From Torulaspora globosa (taxonomy: Eukaryota > Ascomycota > Saccharomycetes > Saccharomycetales > Saccharomycetaceae), in NCBI RefSeq assembly GCF_014133895.1, contig NC_050731.1, positions 930,001-994,000 of the forward strand: a stretch of 64,000 nucleotides of DNA. The letters are read 5' to 3'. The notes under the pieces are model-generated. The model ran no database searches. It saw nothing but the letters and a program-made list of their open reading frames with translations, and was not told where the DNA came from. Below are positions 48,544 to 58,800 of the stretch, in pieces (positions within the stretch are counted from its first letter, which is position 1; each line of letters begins with the position of its first letter). Both the position numbers and the translations under genes were made by a program.

Positions 48544-48572
48544 ATTAGGGCTCATTTCTCGAAATTAGGGCT
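48544..48572 (-). promoter_or_regulatory. Two Tbf1-like sites upstream of LEA1
   Basis: ATTAGGGCT occurs at 48544-48552 and again at 48564-48572, exactly 20 bp apart, so both lie on the same face of the helix. On the minus strand they read AGCCCTAAT, matching the Tbf1 consensus (RCCCTAA). They are 96-124 nt before the LEA1 ATG and about 200 nt before THI6 on the other side. Confidence 0.6.
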
Positions 48573-48650
48573 AAAATATCGAATTATACTGCCTATAAAA
48601 TGATGCAGCGTATTACGTATAAGACAGGTTGACATTGATGGGAACGACAG

Positions 48651-48660
48651 GTATATAAGA
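48651..48660 (+). promoter_or_regulatory. TATA box upstream of THI6
   Basis: GGTATATAAG about 105-110 nt before the THI6 ATG; a second TATAAAA lies near 48594. TATA-containing promoters are usual for thiamine-repressible genes in yeasts. No regulator site was identified. Confidence 0.45.
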
Positions 48661-48762
48661 CGAGGTAGTTGGAGCCATTGGTGTTGGAGTTGGACGTCAG
48701 CATATGTATCTCAGTAGCAAAAGGTATTTGCGAGAGGGGACCAGAGGTTAGAACGAGCAAAG

Positions 48763-50382
48763 ATGGTTTTCAACAAGGAGAATGTCGACTATTCGCTGTA
48801 CTTGGTAACTGACTCGTCGATGTTGCCAGATGGTACCACTCTGTACTCGCAAGTGAAGGCAGGCTTGGAAAATGGGGTCACTTTGGTGCAATTGCGTGAG
48901 AAAGACATCGAGACTAAGGATTTCATCAGGGAAGCGGTGGAAGTGCAAAAACTTTGCCAGTCATTCAACGTTCCCCTGATTATTAACGACCGTATCGACG
49001 TGGCATTAGCAATTGGCGCTGACGGCGTTCATGTGGGACAGGACGATATGCCTATTCCCATGGTCAGAAAGTTGGTCGGTCCCGACATGATTATCGGCTG
49101 GAGCGTTGGGTTCCGCCATGAAGTGGAGACTCTCGCTGAGTGGGGTCCAGATATGGTGGATTACATAGGAGTTGGCACTATTTTCCCAACGCTGACGAAG
49201 AAGAATCCAAAAAAGGCTCCAATGGGGCCCCAGGGTGCCATTGAGGTGCTAAATGCATTGGAAGATAATAAGGCCCATTGGTGCAGAACGGTCGCCATCG
49301 GTGGACTGCATCCGGTGAACATTGAAAGGGTGTTGTATCAATGTGTGTCTTCGAACGGACAGAGAGCTCTAGACGGCATTAGTGTCGTCAGTGATATCAT
49401 GGCTGCTCCGGACGCTGCTGCCGCTACGAAGAACCTACGTCATTTGCTTGACAATCCAAGCTACAAATTCGTCAACTTGGGTTTGAAAAGTGAGACAGTA
49501 TCGAGCGAAACTTACAGAGAGGTGGTCGGTCAAGTCACTCGTAACAGACCTCTTGTCCAACACATGACCAACAAGGTGCATCAGAACTTTGGCGCAAATG
49601 TTACACTGGCGGTTGGATCGTCACCTATCATGTCTGAAGTGAAGGAAGAGGTTCATGAGCTTGCTCGAATTCCACACGCGGCTCTTTTACTGAATACGGG
49701 ATCTGTTGCACCTCTAGACGTGCTGCGGGAGGCCATCACAGCGTACAACAAAGAAAAAAGACCCATTGTCTTTGATCCTGTCGGCTACAGCGCTACTGAG
49801 GCTAGGAGGCTACTGAACGATACTCTGCTCTCTCATGGCCAATTCACTTGTATCAAAGGGAATACAAGCGAAATTTTATCCTTGGCTAAATTGACGACAG
49901 AAAAGATGAAAGGAGTAGACGCCTTCACTGGGCAGCTAGATAAGGTAATGGTTGCTCAGGCTACGAGGGTAGTCGCCTACACTTACAAGACTGTGGCTGT
50001 CTGTACCGGTGAGTATGATTTCGTAGCGGACGGTACTTTCGGCGGGCGTTACTATCTGTCGTGCGGGCTAGGTATCTCTGCCAAAGACATACCATGCGTT
50101 GCGATCCACAACGGATCTATCCCTATCATGGGAGATATAACAGCCAGCGGTTGTTCGCTTGGCTCGACAATTGCGTGCTGCGTTGGCGGTGTGGCTCCAG
50201 AGTCCAATCTATTTGACGCGGTCGTCACAGCTGTGGTACTGTACAAAACGGCAGGCAAACTAGCCTCAACTCGTTGCCAGGGCAATGGTTCTTTCAATGT
50301 ACAGCTTCTTGATGCCCTTTATCAGCTATTCCATGAAAACTGCCCAGCGACCTGGTCAACTAGCCTTGAAAGGCTCTCTTAA
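48763..50382 (+). CDS. THI6: Bifunctional thiamine phosphate synthase / hydroxyethylthiazole kinase Thi6
   Basis: 539 residues (S. cerevisiae 540). N-terminal TMP synthase TIM barrel (~1-235): YLVTDSSML, VQLREKDIETKDF, INDRIDVALAIGADGVHVGQDD, VSDIMAA. C-terminal ThiM-like kinase (~255-535): RPLVQHMTNKVHQNFGANVTLAVGSSPIM, FDPVGYSATEARR, ITASGCSLGSTIA with the catalytic Cys. The enzyme phosphorylates hydroxyethylthiazole and joins it to HMP-pyrophosphate to make thiamine phosphate. The two enzymes are fused as in other fungi. Counterpart YPL214C. Convergent with CBP3. Confidence 0.97.
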   Translation: MVFNKENVDYSLYLVTDSSMLPDGTTLYSQVKAGLENGVTLVQLREKDIETKDFIREAVEVQKLCQSFNVPLIINDRIDVALAIGADGVHVGQDDMPIPMVRKLVGPDMIIGWSVGFRHEVETLAEWGPDMVDYIGVGTIFPTLTKKNPKKAPMGPQGAIEVLNALEDNKAHWCRTVAIGGLHPVNIERVLYQCVSSNGQRALDGISVVSDIMAAPDAAAATKNLRHLLDNPSYKFVNLGLKSETVSSETYREVVGQVTRNRPLVQHMTNKVHQNFGANVTLAVGSSPIMSEVKEEVHELARIPHAALLLNTGSVAPLDVLREAITAYNKEKRPIVFDPVGYSATEARRLLNDTLLSHGQFTCIKGNTSEILSLAKLTTEKMKGVDAFTGQLDKVMVAQATRVVAYTYKTVAVCTGEYDFVADGTFGGRYYLSCGLGISAKDIPCVAIHNGSIPIMGDITASGCSLGSTIACCVGGVAPESNLFDAVVTAVVLYKTAGKLASTRCQGNGSFNVQLLDALYQLFHENCPATWSTSLERLS

Positions 50383-50476
50383 CGTATTTACAAATGATTT
50401 AGATACAGAATGTGTATTCAGTAGATTTTGAAATAACGAGAAAAGGTTTAATGCGGTAAAAACTTATCCTGCTCCC

Positions 50477-51481
50477 TTAGTTCGTGTACGAGAGTTTACT
50501 TCTATTACTTGGCAAAGTGTTTGAATCCTTGTCCATGGCCTCATACTTTTCTGCCACCTTTCTCTTCAACTCAGCTTCCTGCTCTGGAGTTAATACTGTC
50601 ACCGACTCATTGGGTGGCACAAATTTGAAATTACCCATTGCAAAGTCTCTATCAGATAGTCTGCTCAGGACGTACAGTTGGGAACGAATGTACCTTACAA
50701 CAGCTTCCAAATGAACCATATCGATGTTCTTCCTGCCGCTGAAAAGGTTTCTCCACACAGCGGCCGCAAGAGTAGCATCGTCTGTATAGAAGCCCTCATC
50801 ATAAGCGAACACGGCACCACGCATCTGAGTATTGAAGTCCTTCAAATACTGGTCCGCTATCCTACCTGAGTTAACATTCATTTCCTCAAACAGTCTCATT
50901 TCGATATCAGCAAAGGTCCTGTCGACCAACTTCTGTTGGTAGTTGCGGCCATATTTGAAGGGCATTGCACGCATACGAACAAACAGAATCCATTCATGAA
51001 GAAGAGTAATTTGGAACCATTGCGAAAAGGTTCGAGGAAGCTTTAAATCCTCGTAGAAGAATTTCGCCGTGTCAGAAAGCTTTTCGCCTTCATACTGCAA
51101 CGCCTGTTCTTTACAAAGCGTGTAATAGTAAAAGCCTGCTACAGGCCCTGCTCTTACTTTGTCCATATCCAATCTAAAAGTCTTGATAAATAGTTCACCG
51201 AGTGCTTCTTTCCACTTGGGCAGTTCGTAATTTCTGGATTCGTATTTTGATTCCGCCACGATTTTGGTCTTTGGTGCCTTAACAGATGCATTATTACTGA
51301 AATCCAACGGTTCGGACCTCATATGAGACTGCTTGGCCACTGCTTCTGGGGATTCAAGCTCGGTTGCCTTGTCTGCCTTGTACAGCGGTGAAGCCGACCA
51401 AAATAGGCGGGCTCTGTTTTGTAAGTGACATATCTCAAAGGACCGACTCAATTGACTCTTAACTAGACGACTAGACATCAT
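50477..51481 (-). CDS. CBP3: Cytochrome bc1 assembly factor Cbp3
   Basis: 334 residues from the ATG at 51479-51481 (directly followed by a second ATG); S. cerevisiae 335. A mitochondrial presequence (MMSSRLVKSQLSRSFEI...) is followed by the ubiquinol-cytochrome c chaperone domain (~115-300) with YYYTLCKEQALQYEGEK, TFSQWFQITLLHEWILFVRMR and YDEGFYTDDATLAAAVWRNLF. With Cbp6, Cbp3 sits at the mitoribosome exit and receives newly made cytochrome b. Counterpart YPL215W. Confidence 0.96.
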   Translation of the reverse strand: MMSSRLVKSQLSRSFEICHLQNRARLFWSASPLYKADKATELESPEAVAKQSHMRSEPLDFSNNASVKAPKTKIVAESKYESRNYELPKWKEALGELFIKTFRLDMDKVRAGPVAGFYYYTLCKEQALQYEGEKLSDTAKFFYEDLKLPRTFSQWFQITLLHEWILFVRMRAMPFKYGRNYQQKLVDRTFADIEMRLFEEMNVNSGRIADQYLKDFNTQMRGAVFAYDEGFYTDDATLAAAVWRNLFSGRKNIDMVHLEAVVRYIRSQLYVLSRLSDRDFAMGNFKFVPPNESVTVLTPEQEAELKRKVAEKYEAMDKDSNTLPSNRSKLSYTN

Positions 51482-51688
51482 ATCGGACCAACACAAGACG
51501 GTTCCGTTTCAAATACTACTGTCAACTGTGGTAAACTTCTTTAACCTACTAAAAAATGTCACACATACTTAAGTCAGGGCGACAGCGTCAGTAAATCAAA
51601 TATTTATAATATTTACAACCAACAAAAAGGACTACTTCTTTTCCGCCTGACAGTCGCAATGGGAGTTGGTGTCGATTGAAATGGTCTT

Positions 51689-54600
51689 TCAGTTGGCGAC
51701 AGCAGCCGTCGTTGTCCTTGAGGTCTGACTGATGATCTGTTTCAGCTTTTCGTCGACAGAATCAGCAATAGGCTCTTTTGTGCTGCCAGCGGCGTTCTTG
51801 CGCAGTGAGGTGCCATAGTATCGTATGGCCAGGTCGTTTTTCCACTGTACTACATTCTCTATTGCGTTGAAATGTCTGTGGTTAAGCAAATCGGTCAATA
51901 TTCTGGCCTGTCTGGCAAGCTTCAGATCGAGTACATTGTTGAGACGTTTCCTTTCGGTGCGAGCTTGCACTCTTGAGCCTGGCCCAGGTTCATTCTCTGT
52001 CAGCTGCCTCCGCTCGAGTAACAGATCTCTACGCTCCTCCAATTCCTTTACCTTGTCGGCTATCTGCCTCGTCTGGGAGCAGTCGTCTAATTTCATGATT
52101 TCGTCCGCGATGGTTTCCAGTTCCTCCTCATCTTTCAACGCGGATTCTTCATCCAGTTCATTATTTTCCTGAGCACTCTCGTTTCTCTCTGACAAATATT
52201 TTAACTCTGATTCCGACAGTTTGCTCTCTTCGAACTCTCGGAAAAGTTTACTTTCCACCTCATCATACTGGTAGAAGGAGATCTGTTCTTCCCGTACTTT
52301 ATAGGCTTCTTGTACCTCTTTCTCGAGGGTCCCGAGCTGTCTGAGGAGATCGTGTTCACGGCGGCCCCACGTATCCAACCAGTCGCCAAGGCGCCGGAGA
52401 TCTTCCACCCGATCTACTGAGTACCACTCAGTGTCGGAAAGGAGAAGACACTTTGGTGTCTCATCGATTACCTTTTTCTGAATCGGCATGAGGTCAATTA
52501 GAGTATTAGCGAGACCATCTTTATCGACTAATTGAGTTTCACTACCTTTTTCACTGTATATGTAAGAGCCGTCATCTTTCATCGAAATGTGGAAAACTTC
52601 TTCGGTGGCCCTCTCCTTGCCCGCCTCTTTGGCCAAGTTCAGCCATTTGTCCAATTCATCGTCGGATATCCTGAGATGAAACTTTACTGCTTCCCTGGTA
52701 GGCCCCTGTATCCACAATCTTCCAGAATGATATCGTATATTTCTCGTGTCTTCACCATTGATAGATGCCGAGGGGTCACCACTTGGCACGCCGCTGAGAT
52801 CCAGCCAGTAGTATCGATTGCAATATCTGTCCAGTCCTAGCGGTCGTAACCTCTGGATATCATGCTCCATAACCTTTTGGTCTAGAAACATCTTGTCATT
52901 CTGTAAATCAGCAAGTCTGCTTTCCTGCTGTGCCACAGTATTTCTTAGCTGCTCCAAGATTACCTCTTCCTGATTAGCATCTTCCGCCGTCTGCAAATTG
53001 ACCCGCAATTGGTTAAGTACCAGAGCCTCCGATTTCAGATCTTTGCCAACCCGGAATCGCTCGCTTCGTATCAGTCCACACAATTCCAGCGAGCTGTCAA
53101 CTGCTGTTTTGATATCAGGCGAGTAATTTGTAAGTACATCCACCAGGATCCATATAACGTCTACTTTTTCCTTAAATGATAGATTTGAACAGAAATTTCG
53201 CCAAAGTTGTTTCGGAAGTTGTGTTGATGATATATTTTCCGGTATGACTTTTTGGTTGAAATCGTCTATTAGCTCCTTGTACAGAGGGATGTGTACGCAT
53301 TCCGTTAATATTCCTAAAAGAATAACGAGCCAGTGTCCGTTATTAAACTGCCTTTTAGAAAGGCGCTCAGCCCAATTCACATTACGGTAATCTAAACATT
53401 TCTCCAAAGCTAATTCCAGAGAGTTTGCCTGATCATCAGTACTGCTGGACAACTCCTGAGACTCATTTTCGCTTGGCATTTGATTAGTCTTTTGGATATC
53501 TTCTTGCAACCAATCTTCAGGTAAAGAAAATGACCAATCTCCACTCTCATCCACGAACATACGAAGAAGTGCACAAAAAATTTCAATTAATAATCCCGAA
53601 CCATTATTGTTGACGTCGTCTATCACCCCTTCACTGGCTGGCTCATCCTTGACAATGGTATAGTGAATTATTGGCGTGCTCATATTTCTAATTGTTGCTC
53701 GTATAGGCCAACTTCTTTCCCAGTCACTCTGCTGCTTCTTCTTCTCAGATTTTTCGCCATCAGCGTCCAGTTCCACATGTACAGCTTCGCCTTTCAGCTC
53801 TTGGGGATCGGTACATTTCAAAGTCGTAAGAAACTGGTCAAGAGTGAAATGTGACAACAGAAGAGTAGGACCAAAACTGCTAAGAAACTGAAAAACTTGC
53901 AGAAGCTTTCCCATCGACTGAAAAGGTCTGAAGGGAATATTGTTTTCCAGCTGAATTAGCTCTAGGTACTGGTTATACTGAAAAACGCTCGGAAAGAGCT
54001 TTGGTGGTCCTTGGTATGGCAAACATAAATCTTCCAATATGCTAGTGATGCTGCCGGTAGCAGAAGCGTCCGCCATTGCGTGATTTTCCCGTATGTCTTC
54101 CCCCACTTTTCGTCTCTTCGATGAGACGCTACCTAATTCTTCTATATCCAAGTCGTCTGTATTCTCTCTATCCGCAGTTCCCGATTCATGCTCGTTTTCA
54201 TCTGTGTCTTCTATTGACCTTTGCTTTCTGCCCTTCTCATTCGGTATCTCATCTTCTTTATACTTTAGCATCTCAGGAGGCCAGTCCATCGTCAGGCCAT
54301 ACATAGGTAGATATTCATCTTTCACGGCCCATGGGGCCCCCATTTTGGATGAAGCTCGCCTCAGAGTAATTTTGCAGAAACATTTGATCAAATGCTTAGT
54401 GAAAGTTGACCTGTCTCTGTAAATCTGAGACTGGTCTGCTATCAGCGATTTATTACCGTGACTCCCTTCAGTTAGCATATACTTAGAATAAGCTGGTACG
54501 ATAATTTCTCCCGTAACAGAATCGGTAGTCGCATTGAACTGCGCCTTTTCTTTGATAATATAGGGTCTTTGGTACTGCGGTTGAGGGGCTTCAGTTGCAG

Positions 54601-55066
54601 TCTCTTTGTGACCTTTGAAAAAGCTCTCGTCAGGTTGCGGGGTGGAGTGATTTGAGGACGGGGCAGATACTTCTTTGTTGCCCTTCCGCAGGTAAACCAC
54701 TTCGCCGGGAAAGAAATCGTTCTTGAATCTCACATAAGTGGTCTCAACCAGAGCATCTAGTCTCTTGATCCCATTAAAATGTAAAAACCGTGCCACGGGC
54801 TCTCTCAATTTCAAAGGAAACTTCTCCTCCACGAGTCTGAATTGAGTCTCTTCGCTGTCCAGTGCTTCGAAAAAGGTCAAGCACGATGTTCCAGTGATCT
54901 CGCAAGTGAAATGATGTCTAGAGTAAAAATCGAGTCTTTCCAGGTACTTCTCGTACGATGCAAACCACTCCCCCGTCTCGTCGATGTGCCAGACTTCAAT
55001 GTTGAGATCTGCAGGCAGTACTTCCGGATCGGGCAGCGTAACAGGCTTCCTTTTGTACAGCACCAT
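51689..55066 (-). CDS. ITC1: ISW2 chromatin remodelling subunit Itc1 (WAC/DDT/WHIM)
   Basis: 1125 residues. The WAC domain is at the N-terminus (~22-125, EVWHIDETGEWFASYEKYLERLDFY...). Next is a DDT domain near 375-440 (FQFLSSFGPTLLLSHFTLDQFL), then WHIM-type segments (~600-800) with NNGHWLVILLGILTE and RLRPLGLDRYCNRYYWLDLSG, and a long charged coiled-coil C-terminus. Itc1 (ACF1-like) pairs with the ATPase Isw2 to space nucleosomes and repress early meiotic and a-specific genes. S. cerevisiae ITC1 (YGL133W) and YPL216W are duplicates; this single copy lies where both map. A continuous frame with no intron. Confidence 0.94.
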   Translation of the reverse strand: MVLYKRKPVTLPDPEVLPADLNIEVWHIDETGEWFASYEKYLERLDFYSRHHFTCEITGTSCLTFFEALDSEETQFRLVEEKFPLKLREPVARFLHFNGIKRLDALVETTYVRFKNDFFPGEVVYLRKGNKEVSAPSSNHSTPQPDESFFKGHKETATEAPQPQYQRPYIIKEKAQFNATTDSVTGEIIVPAYSKYMLTEGSHGNKSLIADQSQIYRDRSTFTKHLIKCFCKITLRRASSKMGAPWAVKDEYLPMYGLTMDWPPEMLKYKEDEIPNEKGRKQRSIEDTDENEHESGTADRENTDDLDIEELGSVSSKRRKVGEDIRENHAMADASATGSITSILEDLCLPYQGPPKLFPSVFQYNQYLELIQLENNIPFRPFQSMGKLLQVFQFLSSFGPTLLLSHFTLDQFLTTLKCTDPQELKGEAVHVELDADGEKSEKKKQQSDWERSWPIRATIRNMSTPIIHYTIVKDEPASEGVIDDVNNNGSGLLIEIFCALLRMFVDESGDWSFSLPEDWLQEDIQKTNQMPSENESQELSSSTDDQANSLELALEKCLDYRNVNWAERLSKRQFNNGHWLVILLGILTECVHIPLYKELIDDFNQKVIPENISSTQLPKQLWRNFCSNLSFKEKVDVIWILVDVLTNYSPDIKTAVDSSLELCGLIRSERFRVGKDLKSEALVLNQLRVNLQTAEDANQEEVILEQLRNTVAQQESRLADLQNDKMFLDQKVMEHDIQRLRPLGLDRYCNRYYWLDLSGVPSGDPSASINGEDTRNIRYHSGRLWIQGPTREAVKFHLRISDDELDKWLNLAKEAGKERATEEVFHISMKDDGSYIYSEKGSETQLVDKDGLANTLIDLMPIQKKVIDETPKCLLLSDTEWYSVDRVEDLRRLGDWLDTWGRREHDLLRQLGTLEKEVQEAYKVREEQISFYQYDEVESKLFREFEESKLSESELKYLSERNESAQENNELDEESALKDEEELETIADEIMKLDDCSQTRQIADKVKELEERRDLLLERRQLTENEPGPGSRVQARTERKRLNNVLDLKLARQARILTDLLNHRHFNAIENVVQWKNDLAIRYYGTSLRKNAAGSTKEPIADSVDEKLKQIISQTSRTTTAAVAN

Positions 55067-55746
55067 ACTATATCAGATGCACTCTAATGCCACCCTGGAC
55101 GCAAAACTATCAGTAGAATCGCCCGGCCAACGCCTGCTGGTCCCATTCTTCCTGGAAGTAGATGTTAAATGAAAACTGCCAAGAAGTTCCCTTCGGACGG
55201 TATACTTTTTCTGAAAGTTTCACGTCATCGTGAAATAAAAGCAAACTTACTCAAAATCAACCCATTTGACGTCCAGTTTGCTTCCAGTCAATGGCCCTAT
55301 TCTCTAGAGCATATCAAGAGCTACTGATAGAATTTTGTTCGAGTTAAATACCGTCTCTCTTTGCTGAGTTAGGACAAGTGTCACACAAACAGAAAATGAC
55401 AAATCGGGAATGTCCACATATCTCCTGCCTACCAAGAGGGCGTCTCCACTATAATTAATAATTGGTTAAATACGACAGCCTTGGACACCTTGGACAGAGA
55501 ATGCCCATCTTTTGGCTGCTCTTTCTCCACAGACGATTTACTGACGCCGGTTTTTTATTCAAGCTATATGGCCTCTCCAAAGCCAGCGAGAGACAGCAGG
55601 AAAGCCAAAGAAAAACCCCCAAGCACTTGCAGACAACAAGCGGTACTACAATTCAGCGAGCGCTTTGCTGTGGCCTTTTTATAAGGCCAAACTTTCTGGC
55701 AGTCGGTCACTATCTCTTCCATGTGACCGCTAAGTGGTATTACTTA
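55067..55746. other. Divergent region ITC1/BMS1
   Basis: About 680 nt without a supported gene. A 138-codon frame at 55462-55878 overlaps the start of BMS1, begins with ATG or GTG, and has no recognisable domain. No RNA gene signature was seen. Confidence 0.45.
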
Positions 55747-55789
55747 GAAAAATTTTCAGTAATTAAGCAGCTCATCTCATCTCATCGCC
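55747..55789 (+). promoter_or_regulatory. RRPE and PAC elements in the BMS1 promoter
   Basis: GAAAAATTTTC (RRPE, 55747-55757) and CTCATCGCC (PAC, 55781-55789), preceded by two CTCAT near-repeats, 73-115 nt before the BMS1 ATG. This is the classic ribosome-biogenesis promoter combination. Confidence 0.8.
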
Positions 55790-55861
55790 TACAGCAGATC
55801 TTCAGGCAAGGCTTAAGGTGGTTGGTTGTTGCTGCTAAAGGCCATCTGGACCTCGATAATC

Positions 55862-58800
55862 ATGGAACAAAGCAATAAGGAGCACAGGAAGAGAAAAGAG
55901 AAGAATACGGCGAAGAAGAAGCTCCATACCCAGGGTCATAATGCCAAGGCGTTCGCTGTCGCGGCTCCAGGTAAGATGGCTAGGACTATGATGAGGTCTA
56001 GCGATGTCAATGAGCGCAAATTACACGTTCCCATGGTTGACCGTACTCCTGAAGATGATCCTCCGCCAGTGATAGTGGCAGTAGTGGGACCGCCCGGTAC
56101 GGGCAAAACGATCTTGATCAGGTCTCTGGTGAGAAGAATGACGAAGACGACGTTAAACGAGATCAATGGCCCGATCACCGTGGTTTCTGGAAAACGCAGA
56201 CGATTGACGTTCATTGAATGTCCATCTAATGACCTGAATGCCATGATTGACGTCGCGAAGATAGCTGATCTGGTTCTGCTGCTGATCGATGGCAATTTTG
56301 GGTTTGAAATGGAGACCATGGAGTTTCTGAATATCGCGCAGCACCATGGTATGCCTCGTGTTCTTGGGGTAGCCACACATTTGGACCTCTTCAAGTCTCA
56401 ATCGACGCTAAGAGCGTCGAAGAAAAGGTTGAAGCATAGATTCTGGACAGAGGTCTACCAAGGTGCCAAGCTTTTCTACCTCTCTGGTGTTTTGAATGGT
56501 CGTTATCCGGACCGTGAGATTCTCAACCTTTCGAGATTCATATCCGTCATGAAGTTTAGGCCGTTGAAGTGGAGGAATGAGCATCCTTACATGCTTGTTG
56601 ATCGTATGACAGATCTTACTCATCCAGAAATACTGGAGACGCAAGGCACCAAAGTGGATCGTAAAGTAGCGCTATATGGTTATCTTCATGGTACTCCACT
56701 GCCTTCGGCTGCTGGTACCAAAGTGCATTTAGCTGGTGTCGGTGATTTTGGCGTTGCCCAGGTGGAGAGACTACCTGATCCATGTCCGACACCATATTTC
56801 CAGCAGAAACTTGATGAGTATGAGCGTGAGAAGATGAAGCAAGAGGGTGGAGCTGCGGCTGCCACGACCACACGCAGGCGCAAGAGACTGGATGACAAGG
56901 ATAAATTAATTTATGCCCCGATGTCAGATGTGGGCGGTGTTTTGATGGATAAGGATGCAGTCTACATTGATGTTGGGAAGAAGAATGAAGATTTGAGTTT
57001 CGTTCCGGGCCAAGAGAAAGGAGAAGGCGAGCGATTGGTCACTGGACTGCAAACCGCGGAAAAGAGCTACGCTGAAATTTTTGACGGCGTCGGTCTGCAA
57101 CTGTTTAGCAACAGTGCTACGATTCAAGGTGACGAATCTGATGAAGAAAGCGAGCAGGAAGACGTAGATGAAAATCAGGATCAAGGTAGAACTTCTCTGA
57201 GACAACCAAGGAATCCTCAGAGAGCTACTGGCAGAGAAGATGACCATACAGTAAATGACACGGCCAATGTGGACGGAGAGGAAGACGATGAGAACGCTAT
57301 GTCTGAAGGAGATTCAGATTTTGAGGCCGGTGATGGTGAAGCTCTAGGTTGGGAAAGCTCGGTGGCTGAAAAGCTGAACGGTGATGTCAATCGCCGCAAA
57401 AAATGGGACATCGGCAAACTTATCTATATGGACAATATTTCGCCCAATGACTGTTTGAAAAGGTGGAGAGGAGAAGAAGACGATGATGCATCTGATATGG
57501 ATGCTGAAGATGCTGAAAAGGAGGACGTTGATGAGTTCTTTCAAAAGAAAGATACGAAAAATACGGCTCAGGACTATGAAGGTGACCTAGAGAAGTTTGT
57601 CCCATATTTCGATACGATTGAGAAACTTGTACAAAAATGGAGTAGTATTGATGCTATTAAAGATAGATTTATTGGAACGCCGGACTTTGGAGGTGCTCAG
57701 GGTGAGCCAAATCCAGACAACAGCGATGAAGAACTCTATGGCGATTTTGAGGATCTGGAAGAAAATGGTGGCTCTGCTGAAAACGTTGATGGAGATACAG
57801 GTGAAGCTCCTGATATTGATGATGGGAGTGATACCGAAAGTAGCGACTCTTTCACCAACTTCGATGAGGAAGAGAAGAAAGAGCTCACTGTTGGTGAAGA
57901 GCGTGAGCTCAACGCAAGCAAGAAAGAGAAACTACGACTACAATTTGAAATGGAAGAGGGTGATAACTTTAATGAAGATGATCCAGAAAATGAATATGAC
58001 ACCTGGTATGAGCTGCAAAAGGCTAAGATCGCCAAGCAGTTGGATATCAACAATGCAGAGTTTGAAAACATGACTCCAGAACAGCGTCAAGCTATCGAGG
58101 GTTACAAGGCAGGGTCTTATGTCCGTCTCGTATTCGAAAATGTCCCTATGGAATTCGTTGAAAACTTTGACTCCAAAATTCCAATCATCATAGGAGGTTT
58201 ATTACCTACGGAGCTAAAGTTCGGAATAATCAATGCCAGGTTGAGAAGACACCGTTGGCATAAGAAAATTTTGAAGACTAATGATCCCCTAGTTCTATCA
58301 TTAGGCTGGAGGAGATTTCAAACACTGCCAGTTTATACAACCAGTGATTCCAGAACAAGAACGAGGATGCTCAAGTACACCCCAGAACATACCTACTGTA
58401 ACGCCAACTTCTATGGCCCACTTTGCTCGCCCAATACGCCCTTCTGTGGTGTTCAAATTGTTGCCAATAGTGATACTGGTGCTGGCTTTCGAATTGCTGC
58501 CACCGGTGTTGTGGAAGAGATCGATGCTTCGGTGGAAATCGTCAAGAAACTGAAGCTGGTTGGTTTCCCTTACAAAATTTTCAAAAACACTGCATTCATT
58601 AAAGACATGTTCTCAAGTGCCATGGAGGTCGCTAGATTTGAAGGTGCTCAGATCAAGACTGTCTCAGGTATCCGTGGTGAAATCAAGAGGGCTCTATCAA
58701 AGCCAGAGGGCCATTTTAGAGCTACTTTCGAAGACAAGATTCTGATGAGCGACATTGTAATCTTAAGGTCCTGGTATCCCGTTCAAGTTAAAAGATTCTA

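Noticed and set aside
55462..55878. 138-codon frame upstream of and overlapping BMS1
   Set aside because: No domain, overlaps the conserved BMS1 start and spans its PAC/RRPE promoter elements.
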